From positions 1-37,760 of IMG/VR virus record IMGVR_UViG_3300043431_000055: 37,760 nucleotides of DNA. One strand, given 5' to 3'. The stretch comes from a virus. The notes below the pieces were generated by a model. It was not told the DNA's origin. It saw only the letters and a program-made list of their open reading frames with translations, and did not search any database. Every line of letters starts with the position of its first letter. The stretch's first letter is position 1. This document shows positions 12,674 through 22,900 of the stretch, one piece after another. The position numbers and the translations under genes are program-made.

Positions 12674-12951
12674 CACTGAAACCCTTCGCAGAAATTATCG
12701 CCCTGTCCAAAGAAAAACTGGCAGAGTCCCTTGCGCCCATCCGTGCACGCAAGGTAAAGTCGCAGGCCGAACTGGAGATGGCCAAGCTGGACGACGAGCT
12801 GGTTCGCCTTGAGGCTGACATCCAAGAGCAGTGCGCCAAGGAAGACCTGAACTTCCCCGCGCTTCTCGACAAGCTCGACAAGGTGGCGTTGCTTGAGCGC
12901 CGCAAAGCACAGTATGAGATCGTGCTGGCCCAACTGTTCCCCAAAAAATAA
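12670..12951 (+). CDS. Coiled-coil phage protein (93 aa)
   Basis: ATG 12670 overlaps the upstream stop by 4 nt, after ctggagaaatgca. Residues about 10-85 are almost entirely helical with heptads (SKEKLAESLAPIRARKVKSQ, then AELEMAKLDDELVRLEADIQ and KVALLERRKAQYEIVLAQL). One cysteine is present. No catalytic motif. It probably forms a dimeric coiled coil; function unknown. Confidence 0.68.
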   Translation: MTLKPFAEIIALSKEKLAESLAPIRARKVKSQAELEMAKLDDELVRLEADIQEQCAKEDLNFPALLDKLDKVALLERRKAQYEIVLAQLFPKK

Positions 12952-12966
12952 GCTAGGAGAAAGCAA

Positions 12967-13344
12967 ATGAAGAAACTGTTTGCACTGTTTGCCGTTGCGG
13001 CAGCTCTGGCGGGCTGCCAGTCTGACGCTGACGTTGCCTCGCGCAACGTGTCGAAGGCTGCTGACAACTTTGAAGTAGCGCGTCGTGTGATCTTCTACAA
13101 CGGCATCACCAACGACTACATGCTGTCCATTGAAGGATATTGCTCTTTGGGCAACAACGACAAGGCAGGCTACCTTTCCGTTACCTGCAAGACCGGCCCC
13201 GGCGTCTACAAGAAGCACTTCCTCGGCCTGTCCGACAATGTGACTTTCTTCGTTGAGCAACTGGAGGCAAAGAATGTCAGCACGAGTTTTTACCGTGTTG
13301 TGTTCAAGCCGTCCACCATCGTTCCTGACATCGAGATCAGATAA
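12967..13344 (+). CDS. Beta-sandwich phage lipoprotein
   Basis: A 125-aa lipoprotein precursor: MKK, hydrophobic LFALFAVAAA and lipobox LAGC with the acylated C17. The mature part starts QSDADVASRNVSKAADNFEV and continues VIFYNGITNDYMLSIEG, CKTGPGVYKKHFLGLSDNV and YRVVFKPSTIVPDIEIR. This matches a beta-sandwich lipoprotein carried by many beta- and gamma-proteobacterial phages and prophages. It would be anchored in the inner or outer membrane facing the periplasm. Its location inside a replication cluster means it is probably made early, which suits superinfection exclusion; that role is inferred. The aggagaaagcaa start segment matches its neighbours. A UUCG hairpin follows the stop. Confidence 0.85.
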   Translation: MKKLFALFAVAAALAGCQSDADVASRNVSKAADNFEVARRVIFYNGITNDYMLSIEGYCSLGNNDKAGYLSVTCKTGPGVYKKHFLGLSDNVTFFVEQLEAKNVSTSFYRVVFKPSTIVPDIEIR

Positions 13345-13347
13345 CAG

Positions 13348-13365
13348 CGGGGGCTTCGGCCCCTG
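13348..13365 (+). promoter_or_regulatory. UUCG-capped hairpin between lipoprotein and HTH gene
   Basis: A 7-bp stem (13348-13354 with 13359-13365, one G-T pair) closed by a TTCG tetraloop lies 3 bp after the lipoprotein stop and 8 bp before the next ATG. It lacks a T-run, so it is a poor intrinsic terminator; it may stabilise the upstream mRNA end or limit translation of the next gene, which has no clear Shine-Dalgarno sequence. Confidence 0.5.
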
Positions 13366-13373
13366 TCAACACC

Positions 13374-13652
13374 ATGCCCTACTCACAAGACATCATCAAC
13401 AAGGTAGCCGCTACCCCCAAATCGCTGGGCACCCAGCTTGGGCGGTGGGCTATACACCACGACTTCTCGGTCGTGCGAATATCGCGGGCGCTCGGGGTAA
13501 CCCGACAGACCGTTTACAACTGGTTTTTCGGCAAAGAAATCTTCCCGGCCTATCGTGACCGCGCAGAGTGGATGCTGGAAATTTTAAAGAACTCACCAAA
13601 CGCGGAAGCCGCATGGAGCAAGATATGCACGGAATTGAACCTCGAACCCTGA
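13374..13652 (+). CDS. Small helix-turn-helix phage protein (92 aa)
   Basis: ATG 13374; unlike its neighbours it has no purine-rich ribosome-binding site, because the UUCG hairpin occupies that place. The middle of the protein is a classic HTH: FSVVRISRALGVTRQTVYNW with preceding and following helices (LGTQLGRWAIHH, FPAYRDRAEWMLEIL). The C-terminal tail is helical with one cysteine. Probably a DNA-binding regulator of the phage or its host; the recognition site is not identifiable. It overlaps the next gene by 40 nt. Confidence 0.72.
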   Translation: MPYSQDIINKVAATPKSLGTQLGRWAIHHDFSVVRISRALGVTRQTVYNWFFGKEIFPAYRDRAEWMLEILKNSPNAEAAWSKICTELNLEP

Positions 13653-13807
13653 GCAACCGAGAACTCATCTTGGCCTGCGACAACGAGTGGAGCATGGGCG
13701 GTCTGCCCAGTGAGTTGCAGCTTGAGCTATACAACCGTTTCTGCAAACTTGCACCCCTTGACGAGTTCCCCGCCATCGACCCACGCCAGATTCCGCTGCC
13801 ACTGTAA
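13613..13807 (+). CDS. Hypothetical 64-aa phage protein
   Basis: I choose ATG 13613, preceded by cgcggaagccgc; ATG 13625 and an upstream ATG at 13568 are alternatives. It overlaps the HTH gene by 40 nt in a different frame. The product contains TLSNRELILACDNEWSMGG then LPSELQLELYNRFCKLAPLD, a two-helix pattern, with two cysteines and a Pro-rich end. Not recognised. It ends 20 bp before the primase-helicase. Confidence 0.6.
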   Translation: MEQDMHGIEPRTLSNRELILACDNEWSMGGLPSELQLELYNRFCKLAPLDEFPAIDPRQIPLPL

Positions 13808-13827
13808 CCCCCTACCGAAGGACTTTC

Positions 13828-16797
13828 ATGACCCCGCTCGATTTGTTAGCGGCTGTTCTTCCGTCGCCGGGTAATGGCTATTACTGCGCGGTTGAACTTT
13901 CAAACAGAAAACAACACGTCTTTGCAGAGACGCTGGAGGAGATAATGCCCACCGCTGAGAAGTGGGCGAAGGCTGGATACGACACATACTTTGCGCTGGG
14001 CACGTTCGGCACCAATAAGGACCGGACCAAAGAGAACATGCACGCCAGTCAGGTGCTGGCTGTGGACCTCGACTGCAACCACCCCAAGGACATCCCCGAC
14101 GCTGAAGGCGTCATCAAGGCCAAGGCATATCCGAGCGCCAAAGCTGCGGCGCAGGCGCTTGCAAAGTTCTGTGCTGACACAGGGCTGTCCGACTTGGGCG
14201 ACCCGTGGCTGGTTCACTCGGGCGGCGGCATCCATGCGTACTGGCCACTGGACGCTATGCTGTTCAAGGAAGACTGGTACCCGCTGGCCAAACGATTCAA
14301 AGAGCTGTGCATCAAGCAGGGCTTGGCCATCGACACCGCTGTCACAGGCGATGCTTCCAGAGTCTTGCGCATACCTGACACGACCAACACGGGCATCAAG
14401 AACGGCAAGCCAGTGCGCGGCGCTACGCAAGTGCGTAGCATCTCCGAGGGTGATCGGTTTCGCGTGGACGACATTGACGCCATCCTGACGGCCAATGGGT
14501 TCGGCAAAGACTTCGTGAAGATGCCCACCTCCAGCTCTTTGTCCCTGCCGGGGCAAAGGCCGACCAGTGTCAAACCTTCTTCGCTTTCTTCCGCGCTCAC
14601 GCAAAACAGCGTGACCATGTTCAAAAACATTCTGGTCAAAACCAAGTACGGCAATGGCTGCGGCCAACTGCGCCACTACGTTGAGAACGCCTCTGATGAC
14701 GGCATGGAGCCGATCTGGCGCGGGATGCTTAGTTGGGCCAAGGTCTGTGATGACGGCGAGAAAGCCTCCGTCTGGCTGAGCGACCTGCACCCATACCCAC
14801 ACGAGCGCATGCACCAGAAGCTGGCCGAGATCAAAGGCCCGTACTCTTGCGCTGCCATGGACGATATGAGTCCCGGCGTCTGCCGCGAGTGCCAGCACTG
14901 GGGCAAGATCACGAACCCGCTGATCTTCGGCCGAGAAATGTCAGTGGTCACTAACGAGACTGAAGTCGAAGTCGCAGCGCCTGCCGGTGCAGCGGACGAT
15001 GCCGAAACTATCTTGGTGTCGCAGCCAGAGCCGCCACGGGGCTTTGCGTACGGCCAGCGCGGCGGTGTGTTCATGGAGCGAAGCGAACTCGACGCCAACG
15101 GCAGCGAGGTCAAGAAGCAGTTGCTGCTGTGCTCACACACCATATTCCCTGTGGACATCCTGAACAACAACGGGATACATGAGGTGCACTTCTGCGTCAT
15201 ACGCAACAAGCAGTTGCACGAGGTGCTGGTGCCACAGAAGTCTATCGCCAGCCAAGACGAGACCATCAAGCACCTGTCGAGCCAGAACATCATGGCGTCG
15301 TTCGGTGCAGGCAACGACAAGAACTTCTACGGCTACATCCGCGCCAGCGTGGAGAAACTCAGCACAGAGAAGGAACCGATCATCATGCCGCCAAGCTACG
15401 GCTGGCAAGAGGACAACAGCTTTGTGTTCGCAGGCAAGGTGTATAGCGCAAACCGCCAGCCTGTCACAGTTCCGATGCCTGAGCTGAAGAACATCGTGAT
15501 GAACACACGCCCAACGGGAACGCTTGAGGCTTGGAAGAAGATCATCAACATGCTGATCCGGCGCAAGATGTGGGACCAGCTTGCTGTTGTCATGGCGGGT
15601 GCTGCTGCCCCCTTGATGAAGTTCACTGGCTTGCACGGCTTGACCGTTCACGTTGCATCGTCCGAGTCAGGCACAGGTAAGTCACTGTCGCTCGACTTGG
15701 CTGCATCCATCTGGGGCCACCCGATCCACTACCGCACAGGCGCAGGCACTTCCCCTGTTGCCATGCAGCAGCGGCTTGGCATGCTGCACAGCCTGCCTTT
15801 GATTACCGACGAGATCACGACCAACAACCGCAAGGACTTCGAGTGGTTCCCTGCCTTCTTGTTCAGCATGAGCGAGGGTCGCGGCAAGGAGCGCATGGAG
15901 TCGGGCACCAACAAGGAGCGCTTGAACCTGTCGGTGTGGTCATCCATCTCGTTGATGTCTTCAAACCGTCCTGCTGTGGACTACATGACTGGCGACCGCA
16001 AGCACTCATCCGAGGGCGAACTACGACGCTTGATTGAGTTTGCAATGGATCAGAAGCTGGAGTGGTCGTCAGACGAGATCGAACTCATCAAGTCCTTGCA
16101 GTCCAACTACGCTGTTGCTGGCGAGGTGCTGGCGCAGTTCTTTGCTGACAACGTGCCGCTGCTACGGGAGCTGGTGCCTGAGTGTTCACGCCGTATGTAC
16201 GAGGAGTTCAAAGCCCCTAACGACGAGCGCTACTGGATGGCGGGCGCAGGTGCGGTAATGGCCGCTGTGTTGATCTTCAGCGATAAGCACACGGGCTTGG
16301 CAAACGTCCCGGCCAAGGAGATCATCGAGTCGTACCGCCGCCAGCTCGACCACCTGCGCTCGTGCATCAAAGGCGGCAAGCGTACGGCCGAGGACGTGCT
16401 CAACGCCTACATTCAGGAATACCAAGGCAAGTTCGTCATCGTCAAGTTTGGCGAGAAGGCGGGCCCTGCTGCAATGTTTGGCGACGGCACATCTGTCGGC
16501 AAGACGACAACTCGCCAAGAGGTCATGGGTCGGGTTGAGCACGGCGTGTCACCGGGCTGCATCGACTTCTATATTGAGGAACGGCTGCTGCGTGCCTTCT
16601 GCTCCAACATGAGCTTCAGTTACACGACGTTCAAGACGGAGATCGCGCACATCTTCTCGGTGTACCAAGCGCCGAAGAAAGACATGCTCGCCAAGACGGA
16701 CGGCCCACCACTTCGTGTGATGGCGCTGAAACTGACGGCCAACACCAACACTCTGGACGATGCAACACTCTTACCGGTTTCCATGGTCGAGGCTTAA
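13828..16797 (+). CDS. Primase-helicase (AEP-like N-terminus, DUF927-like ATPase)
   Basis: A 989-aa replication protein starting at ATG 13828 after cgaaggactttc. N-terminal residues 60-200 look like an archaeo-eukaryotic-type primase: AVDLD (D80, D82), HSGGGIHAYW (H130) and GDASRVLRIPDTTN (D175, R178). A Cys cluster follows (C341, C352, C355). The C-terminal half is a DUF927-type P-loop ATPase with SESGTGKS (Walker A, K618, S619) and LITDEIT (Walker B, D661, E662), then a long helical tail. It would synthesise primers and unwind DNA for the polymerase at 5261. No separate DnaB-type helicase or DnaG-type primase is visible, so this protein probably fills both roles. Confidence 0.88.
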   Translation: MTPLDLLAAVLPSPGNGYYCAVELSNRKQHVFAETLEEIMPTAEKWAKAGYDTYFALGTFGTNKDRTKENMHASQVLAVDLDCNHPKDIPDAEGVIKAKAYPSAKAAAQALAKFCADTGLSDLGDPWLVHSGGGIHAYWPLDAMLFKEDWYPLAKRFKELCIKQGLAIDTAVTGDASRVLRIPDTTNTGIKNGKPVRGATQVRSISEGDRFRVDDIDAILTANGFGKDFVKMPTSSSLSLPGQRPTSVKPSSLSSALTQNSVTMFKNILVKTKYGNGCGQLRHYVENASDDGMEPIWRGMLSWAKVCDDGEKASVWLSDLHPYPHERMHQKLAEIKGPYSCAAMDDMSPGVCRECQHWGKITNPLIFGREMSVVTNETEVEVAAPAGAADDAETILVSQPEPPRGFAYGQRGGVFMERSELDANGSEVKKQLLLCSHTIFPVDILNNNGIHEVHFCVIRNKQLHEVLVPQKSIASQDETIKHLSSQNIMASFGAGNDKNFYGYIRASVEKLSTEKEPIIMPPSYGWQEDNSFVFAGKVYSANRQPVTVPMPELKNIVMNTRPTGTLEAWKKIINMLIRRKMWDQLAVVMAGAAAPLMKFTGLHGLTVHVASSESGTGKSLSLDLAASIWGHPIHYRTGAGTSPVAMQQRLGMLHSLPLITDEITTNNRKDFEWFPAFLFSMSEGRGKERMESGTNKERLNLSVWSSISLMSSNRPAVDYMTGDRKHSSEGELRRLIEFAMDQKLEWSSDEIELIKSLQSNYAVAGEVLAQFFADNVPLLRELVPECSRRMYEEFKAPNDERYWMAGAGAVMAAVLIFSDKHTGLANVPAKEIIESYRRQLDHLRSCIKGGKRTAEDVLNAYIQEYQGKFVIVKFGEKAGPAAMFGDGTSVGKTTTRQEVMGRVEHGVSPGCIDFYIEERLLRAFCSNMSFSYTTFKTEIAHIFSVYQAPKKDMLAKTDGPPLRVMALKLTANTNTLDDATLLPVSMVEA

Positions 16798-16945
16798 AAA
16801 GGGCGAGGGGTTCTTCATCCCTTGCGTTGCCACAGAGCGCGTCAGAAAGGCAGGGCTTAACGCAGCCCTGCCTCTTCGCATCTTCGACGCCAAAGCATAC
16901 CACGCCATCCACAAAGGAATGAGCGGGGTTTGGTTTTACCGCTGA
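16760..16945 (+). CDS. Small phage protein at the convergent junction (61 aa)
   Basis: ATG 16760 lies in another frame inside the end of the primase-helicase gene; the frame runs to a stop at 16943-16945. The product includes WSRLKKGEGFFIPCVATERV, then KAGLNAALPLRI and ends GMSGVWFYR. The 'G.GFFIP...GVWFYR' frame is typical of a small phage protein with a beta-rich core that I recognise by pattern but cannot name. Its C-terminal 10 bp overlap the stop of the giant gene on the other strand, and the 10-bp hairpin at 16848-16873 lies within it. No good ribosome-binding site is present, so coupling to the primase gene is likely. Confidence 0.6.
   Translation: MQHSYRFPWSRLKKGEGFFIPCVATERVRKAGLNAALPLRIFDAKAYHAIHKGMSGVWFYR
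16848..16873. terminator. Perfect 10-bp inverted repeat, likely bidirectional terminator
   Basis: AGGCAGGGCT (16848-16857) and AGCCCTGCCT (16864-16873) are exact reverse complements around a 6-nt loop. The hairpin is GC-rich and lies 60-90 bp before the convergent overlap. On the minus strand it is followed by TTTCTG; on the plus strand by a C/T-rich run. Because the stem is symmetric it can act on transcripts from both arms. It lies inside the 61-aa gene at 16760, so part of that gene would be downstream of a terminator. Confidence 0.55.
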
Positions 16946-19900
16946 GTTGCAGCCTCTGCCTTGCGCCGTAGGGTCAGGAACCTGTCGGCGGCTTGCTGCT
17001 TTGCTTCCTCCAGCTTGTCGAGTCGTAGGCGCTTTTCCTGCGCGTTCAAGTCGCTGCGCTCCTGTGTCCGGCGCACATCCTCGTTGATACGGCCCACGAG
17101 CTGGCGGTACTGCCCCGCTGCGGAGGACAAGGCCAGCTCAGTGCGGTTGCTGTCGCGGTATGCAAGGGCGTCTTCGCGGCGACCTTCCTTGAGCATTTTG
17201 TTGAAGGTGGTCTTCGCATCCATAGCCTCCTTGGCTTCGCGGTACACCACGTCGGAGTCACCACCGCCGTACTTCTTCTGAAAGGCCGAACCAACCAACG
17301 GCAGGTCAGACGCACGGGCTTCAGCTTTCTCAGCCTTACCTTCGCTCTCAAACAACCCGTTTGCTGCGGCCACCGCAGCGAGAGGCAGCACACCGAAGTA
17401 GCCGCGCACAATGTGCTCGATCTGGATAGGCGACAGGATTGGAACAGCGTTGCTCAGTTGCTTAGCCAGCTCGGTTGTCGTGGCAAGGTAGCGCTCTTCG
17501 GTTGTGTAACCCTGCATACGCTGCGGTTCAACGGAGCCCCCGGTCAGGAAGTTCTTGTTGGTCCACACCTCAAACGCAGGCTTGACGATCTGCGGCATGC
17601 CCATCGACGAGTAGCCGGGGACAGAGCCCAAGAACAAGTCGCGGATTGCTTGCCACTGCGCCTTACCGTCAGTCTCGGCACGCATGCCGTCGACAGCAGC
17701 CACGGCCAGCGAGAAGAAGTAACCAGCTTCGAACGGGATTGGCAGCTTCAGGGGCTCGTCCACGCCGGGGATCGGCAGGAAGAAGTTGGAGTACTTGTCC
17801 CGTGGACGTGCGTTGCGGAACGTCTCGTCGTCTTCCATGGCCATGGCGTACACCAGACCAGTAGCGGTCAACAATAGGGCGTTGTTGAAGAACTTGCGCT
17901 TGATCTGCTGCTGTTCTTCGAACGGCATGTTGCCCCGGGCGGCTTTGACCAACACGTTCAAACCCTGAATCTGGGCGTTGAAGAACGGGATCAGGCGGCT
18001 GGCGTACTGCAGCGTTGGTGACAACCCACGCTTGTAGAAGTTCATGGACTCCATCGTGGCCAAGTCGGCCTCAACTTCTGACAGTCCTTGGGCCTCAGCG
18101 TTCTTGAGCACCAGCGCCAATGTGGCAGCGTCCGCTCGCATCGCGTACCGGTCAGCCGCAGCAAAAACTTTCTCCAGTGCGCCTTGGTCCTTGCCGCTGG
18201 CAATCTGAAGCGCCATTTTCTTCATGTCAGACATGTCGCCTGCGAAGATGTTGGATTGGATCAAACCCTTTTCAAGCAGCTTGGCTTGCATATCACTGCT
18301 GCCCGTGCTCATGCGCAGATACTCAGCGCCTGCCTTGAATACAGACGAGAACACGTTGCTGTTCAGGCCGCCGGTAAAGGCCGCAGCCATTGGTTCGCGC
18401 AGCAACTTGCGGGCAATGTACAGAGGTGTTCGGGTCACGCCAGCACGCAGCCAGTCAGCAGCAACCCCACCCAGTTTCAAGAAGCCGGGCAGCGCAAGGC
18501 TTGCGCCCTCCAAACTCTTAACAACCAACTCGGCCGGAACGCCTTCGGCAAGGGTCCCCTTGGTGTCCACAACAATGTGGCGCTCACCTGTGTCCTTTGG
18601 GTCGTTGGGGTCGGGCTCGTGGAAGAAACGCACGGTGTTAGGGCTGTCCGGCCCGGTGCCTTTAAGGATAGGCATCAAGTTCTTGCGCTTGCCTGTGACA
18701 GGGTCTACCGGACCCATGCCTTTGCCCAGCGCCTGCAAGCCATAAGCCACACTCTTGGTGGCGTTGTTGGTCAGCGCCATGTCAGTCAACAGCAGCGTGT
18801 TCTGCTGGAGGGCTTCGTTCAGGGGCAGCAGCTTTGTCTCACCACCTTTGAGTTCGGCAAGATATGGCTGGCGACGGATGTCACCCACGTTGAACGAGAC
18901 GTTGTTGCCAAAATGAAGCGTGGCGTTACCGTTCTTGACGCGGTAGTACGGCACGTAGTCACCGTCTTTGAGCAATCGAGCCGCTTCCTTCTTGGAGATG
19001 CGCCCGGTGCTGGCGAGGAACTCAATCAAACCCTTGTTGTAGGCGTTGTACTTGCGGCGCACATTCTCCAGCGCAGACTTCAGGGCAGGATTGGCATCGG
19101 CTGCGGCTAATGCCGCTTTCAGTTCTTCCTCCTTAATACCCATCTCACCAAGGTCCAGCTTGGACAAACCTTTGTTTTGTGCACGTTGAGCCACCATGTA
19201 CATTTGCGCAACGTCCATTTTCATCTGTGGACTGTCTTTTGGAATGTCCGCGATGGCATCAAACACCTCACGCGCACTGTTCTTGTTGGTGCTGCGGTAT
19301 CCAACGAACCCCTTGGAGTCTGTGTACTGTTCCAACGTACCGACGTTCATGACGGTGAACATCTGCGCCATCTTCTGTTCAGCTTTGCGAACGTGGTAGA
19401 TGGCCTGCTTGAACAGGCTGTCGTCGCCAAACTTGAGAACATCGCGTAATGCTGCACGCATGTCGACAGCGCCCATTTCAGCTTCTAGCGCAATGTTATT
19501 ACCCAGCTTTTCTTTCAGAGTCTTGGGTTGTGCAATTGTTTTAAGGGCAAGTGCTTCAAGTGCGTCGGTTGGTGCGGTTTGTTTGGAGCGATACGAGGGG
19601 GTCGCTACGCCGGTGGTGCCGGTACCAGCTTTGCCGCCTTCGATGACGTAGTGGCGTGCGTTGGCGATGATCTGATTGACCTGTGCGTCTGTGACCGTGT
19701 CCTTGAAACCAAAGGTGTCGCGCAGCCACTTCTTGATGGTGTCGTAAATCTTACGCATGGCGCTACGGGTATCCGGCGCGTTGGGGTCCAGCTCGGCTTG
19801 CTCTGCCAGCGCTTCTTCCACGGCGGTGTTCTGGTCAAGCGACTTGATCTGTTTCATCTTGGCGTTGGCCGCCTTGCGGATGGCTGCGTTGCCGTTGTAG

Positions 19901-22900
19901 ATGTCGGTCATAGTCTTGGCGTAGGTGCCGCCCAGAACCGACTGCAAACCGAAGTGGCCTGCGATCTCGTGCACAGCGGTCAGGATCACATCGTTGACGC
20001 TGCGCAGGTTGGACGCAACCAAGTAGACCTTGCCGCTTGTTGGATCGTACAGGCCGGGGATTTTGCCCAGCATGTTGTCGCGCTTGGCTTGGTTCAAGAT
20101 ACGAACAGGCAAACCTTTCTCGTCAGCCACCACAATCGTCTGAGGCTTGTTAACCCAACCGTCAGTCAGTGCGTCGTATGCTTTTTGCACCTGCGGAACG
20201 CTCATGCTTGGGCCGGTTGTTTCTGCCACACGGTACAGCACCTGTTTTGCTTTGAGCCGCTCCGCTGTTGTCTTTTGCATATCAGCAAAGCGTTCGGCAG
20301 GTGTCAGCGGAATTTCGACGGCAGTACCGGCTGTGTTGCCCTTGCCCTCGAACAAAGTCTTTTGGGACTTGGCGGCATCACGCGCCTGCGAACGTGTCAG
20401 GGGTTCGCCGGAGGTGGACGCAGCAGTTGTGCGCTCAGTAGCGGCCTTGACTTCTGCTGCGCGAGTCTTTGCTTTTTCTTCGGTGGTCGGGAACGTACGG
20501 CGTGTTGCGCCAGCGGGCGCAGCTTCTTCAATCTTGCCTTCGGAGATCAGGCCCTCCATCCACTCAACGCGAACAATGGCGTCGGCCAGCTTGTTGATCT
20601 GCGACTTCATACCCACCCAGATAACAGGTGTTTTGGCAAGTTCCGCCTTTACCTGTGCCAGCTTTGCTTCAGCGGCATCCAGCTTCGGTCCGATGACATC
20701 GCGCTCGGCAGTTGTCTTGGCTTTTTTGTATGCCTTGTCCAGCGCATCGCGCAGGTTCTGTGTAGGTTCGACCATGTCCTTGGCCATCGCGGCTTTGGAC
20801 TTGTCTTGTGCTTGCTGGATTTGTTTCTCCAGATCAACCACGCGTGCACGATACCCACCAAGAACCTGTGTTGGCACACCTTTAATTTGGGCCTGCTCCG
20901 CAGCAGTCAAGACGGGTGCTTCACCGTTACGCTCACGCGCAAGCAACTGCGCCTCAGTCAGCGCCGGGTACTGTGTGGCTCTGTCGTACAACGGCAGGTT
21001 GTTGAGCGCACGCTCGGAGGGCTTGAGCTGCCCTGTCTCAACCTGCGCTTTACGCTCAGCTTCCTTGACCGCAGCATCTGCACGTTTCTTGTCGGCCGCA
21101 TCTTTGCGCAGGCGTGTCTGCAGTTCGTTGTTTTCTTTCTGCAGGACGTCCAATTCTGTTTGAACGGCCTGCAGTTCTTGTTTGGCTTGGTCGATGCGGT
21201 ACACGGACGGTGCTTTATCCAGCAGGGCCGTCATTTTTTGAACCGCAGCGAACGACTGCATCTGGCCATCCAGTACAGACAGCGCGGAGTTCAGCAACGC
21301 CATGTCGGTTTGCGCCGATTGGAGTTGCTCATTTACAGCGTCAATATCTGCAATCAGCTCCTGCACGCCGCCTTCGTTGTAGCCTTGCTCGATGACTTGC
21401 TTACGCGCTTGTTTGAGGTCTTCAATGGCTCCGGCAAGAAGCATGCGGTCAACGGTCGCTTTGCTTGCGGCGGAACGAATCTCAGCCATGTCACGCTTGG
21501 CCTGTGCTACGTCCTTGTTGGCTTTCAAAACCGAGTCAGCACTGCGGTACTCCGCGTATTGCTGCAAGATGTCCTCAATCTCCGCGATCAGCCCGTTGGC
21601 GCGTTTCTCCAGTGCGGGGATGGCCTGCGCACGCTTGGCGATCTCCTCGTCCCGGCGCAACTGCTGGCGCAAGTTCTGTACGAGCTTGCTCTTCATGAAC
21701 ATCTGGAACGCGCCACGATTGCCTTTGATGGCACCGAGTTTCTCCTGTTCTTCCGGGAACAGTGACTTCTGACGGCCGTCATCACGAGCCGCTTCTTCTT
21801 GCTTGAGCAACGGTTCTTCAAGCTCTTGGGCCAAGGACAAATCTACGGCACGGGCAGATGGGCCACGCAAAGTAGAGGGCGTAGTGTCTGCTACGCGTTT
21901 GGTCACTTCGGCTGCGCCGCGCACACCTGTTCGGCGGTCTTCTGCGTCTGGCTGCGCAATAGGTGTCTTCAGCCCAGACGCGGCTTCTCCGGGAACAGCA
22001 CCAGTGATCTGCTGCACTTGCTTTGTGCCTGCCTCTGTGGGGGCTGTGGTGGATGCCCGCGCTTGTTGTTCAGGCGCTGGTTGGAATGTTTGCAAATCGG
22101 CGGTACGCGCCTGCCCCTTGCGGGGGACTCCTTCGGTGCCACTTTCAATTTTTGAAAGCTGCTCATCAACCAGCGCGAAGTAGTCCTCCCCTGACTTTGG
22201 GAGCGCCTTCTCTACACGTTGCAAAAGACCGACTGCCTCGGGCGACAAGTCGTATGTGGACAGCACTCGGTTGAGTCTGTCCGCCAGCTCTTCCCGAGTC
22301 ACGGGGGCAGTGCCTTCATTGCGGCCACGGAGCTTGAACTCAGCGCCGGGAACGCGGCGCAGGTTACGCGGCTTTTCTTCTTCCGCTGTGAACGTAACAT
22401 CCTCGTCCATCAACTTCTGCTGCATCTGGCCGATAGCCGCCGAGCCCGCAGGCGCAGGTTGTTCAGTGCCAAACAAGCTGAACTGATCCGAGATACCTGC
22501 GGGTGCCGCCGCCATACGCTGAAGACCTGCAAACTCCCCGCCTAGCGCTTGCACACGTTGTGCCTCTTCGGCATCACGTCTTTCTTGTTCCCGCTGCGCA
22601 TCCAGAGCGGCTTGCTCCTCTTCCTCAACGCCAGCAATACGTTGCTGCCCTGCTGCGGTGCCTTTTGCGGCCATAGCTTCGCGTTGACTCTGCGCGGCAA
22701 CAAGCGGCAACTCCAACGTCCGGGGGGTGCCGAAATCGAAACCCTGCTGCCCGCTGGTGGCGGTTTGCAGTTGCGCATCCAGCTTGGCGATCTTTGCACG
22801 TAGGCGCTCGGCCTTATCAGGATCGAAGCCGGGGCCTGCCATGTCGGCCAGCTTCTTTTGCTCTTTATCCAACTGGGCTTGGAGCGCCGCAGGATCGGTC

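Noticed and set aside
13345-13370. Intrinsic terminator after the lipoprotein
   Set aside because: The UUCG hairpin has no T-run and the downstream genes have no visible promoter, so read-through is expected; reported as a regulatory hairpin instead.
19528-21765. Long + strand open frame of 745 codons opposite the giant gene
   Set aside because: It is a shadow of the strongly coding minus strand: Cys/His/Leu-rich composition, no domain pattern and no ribosome-binding site.
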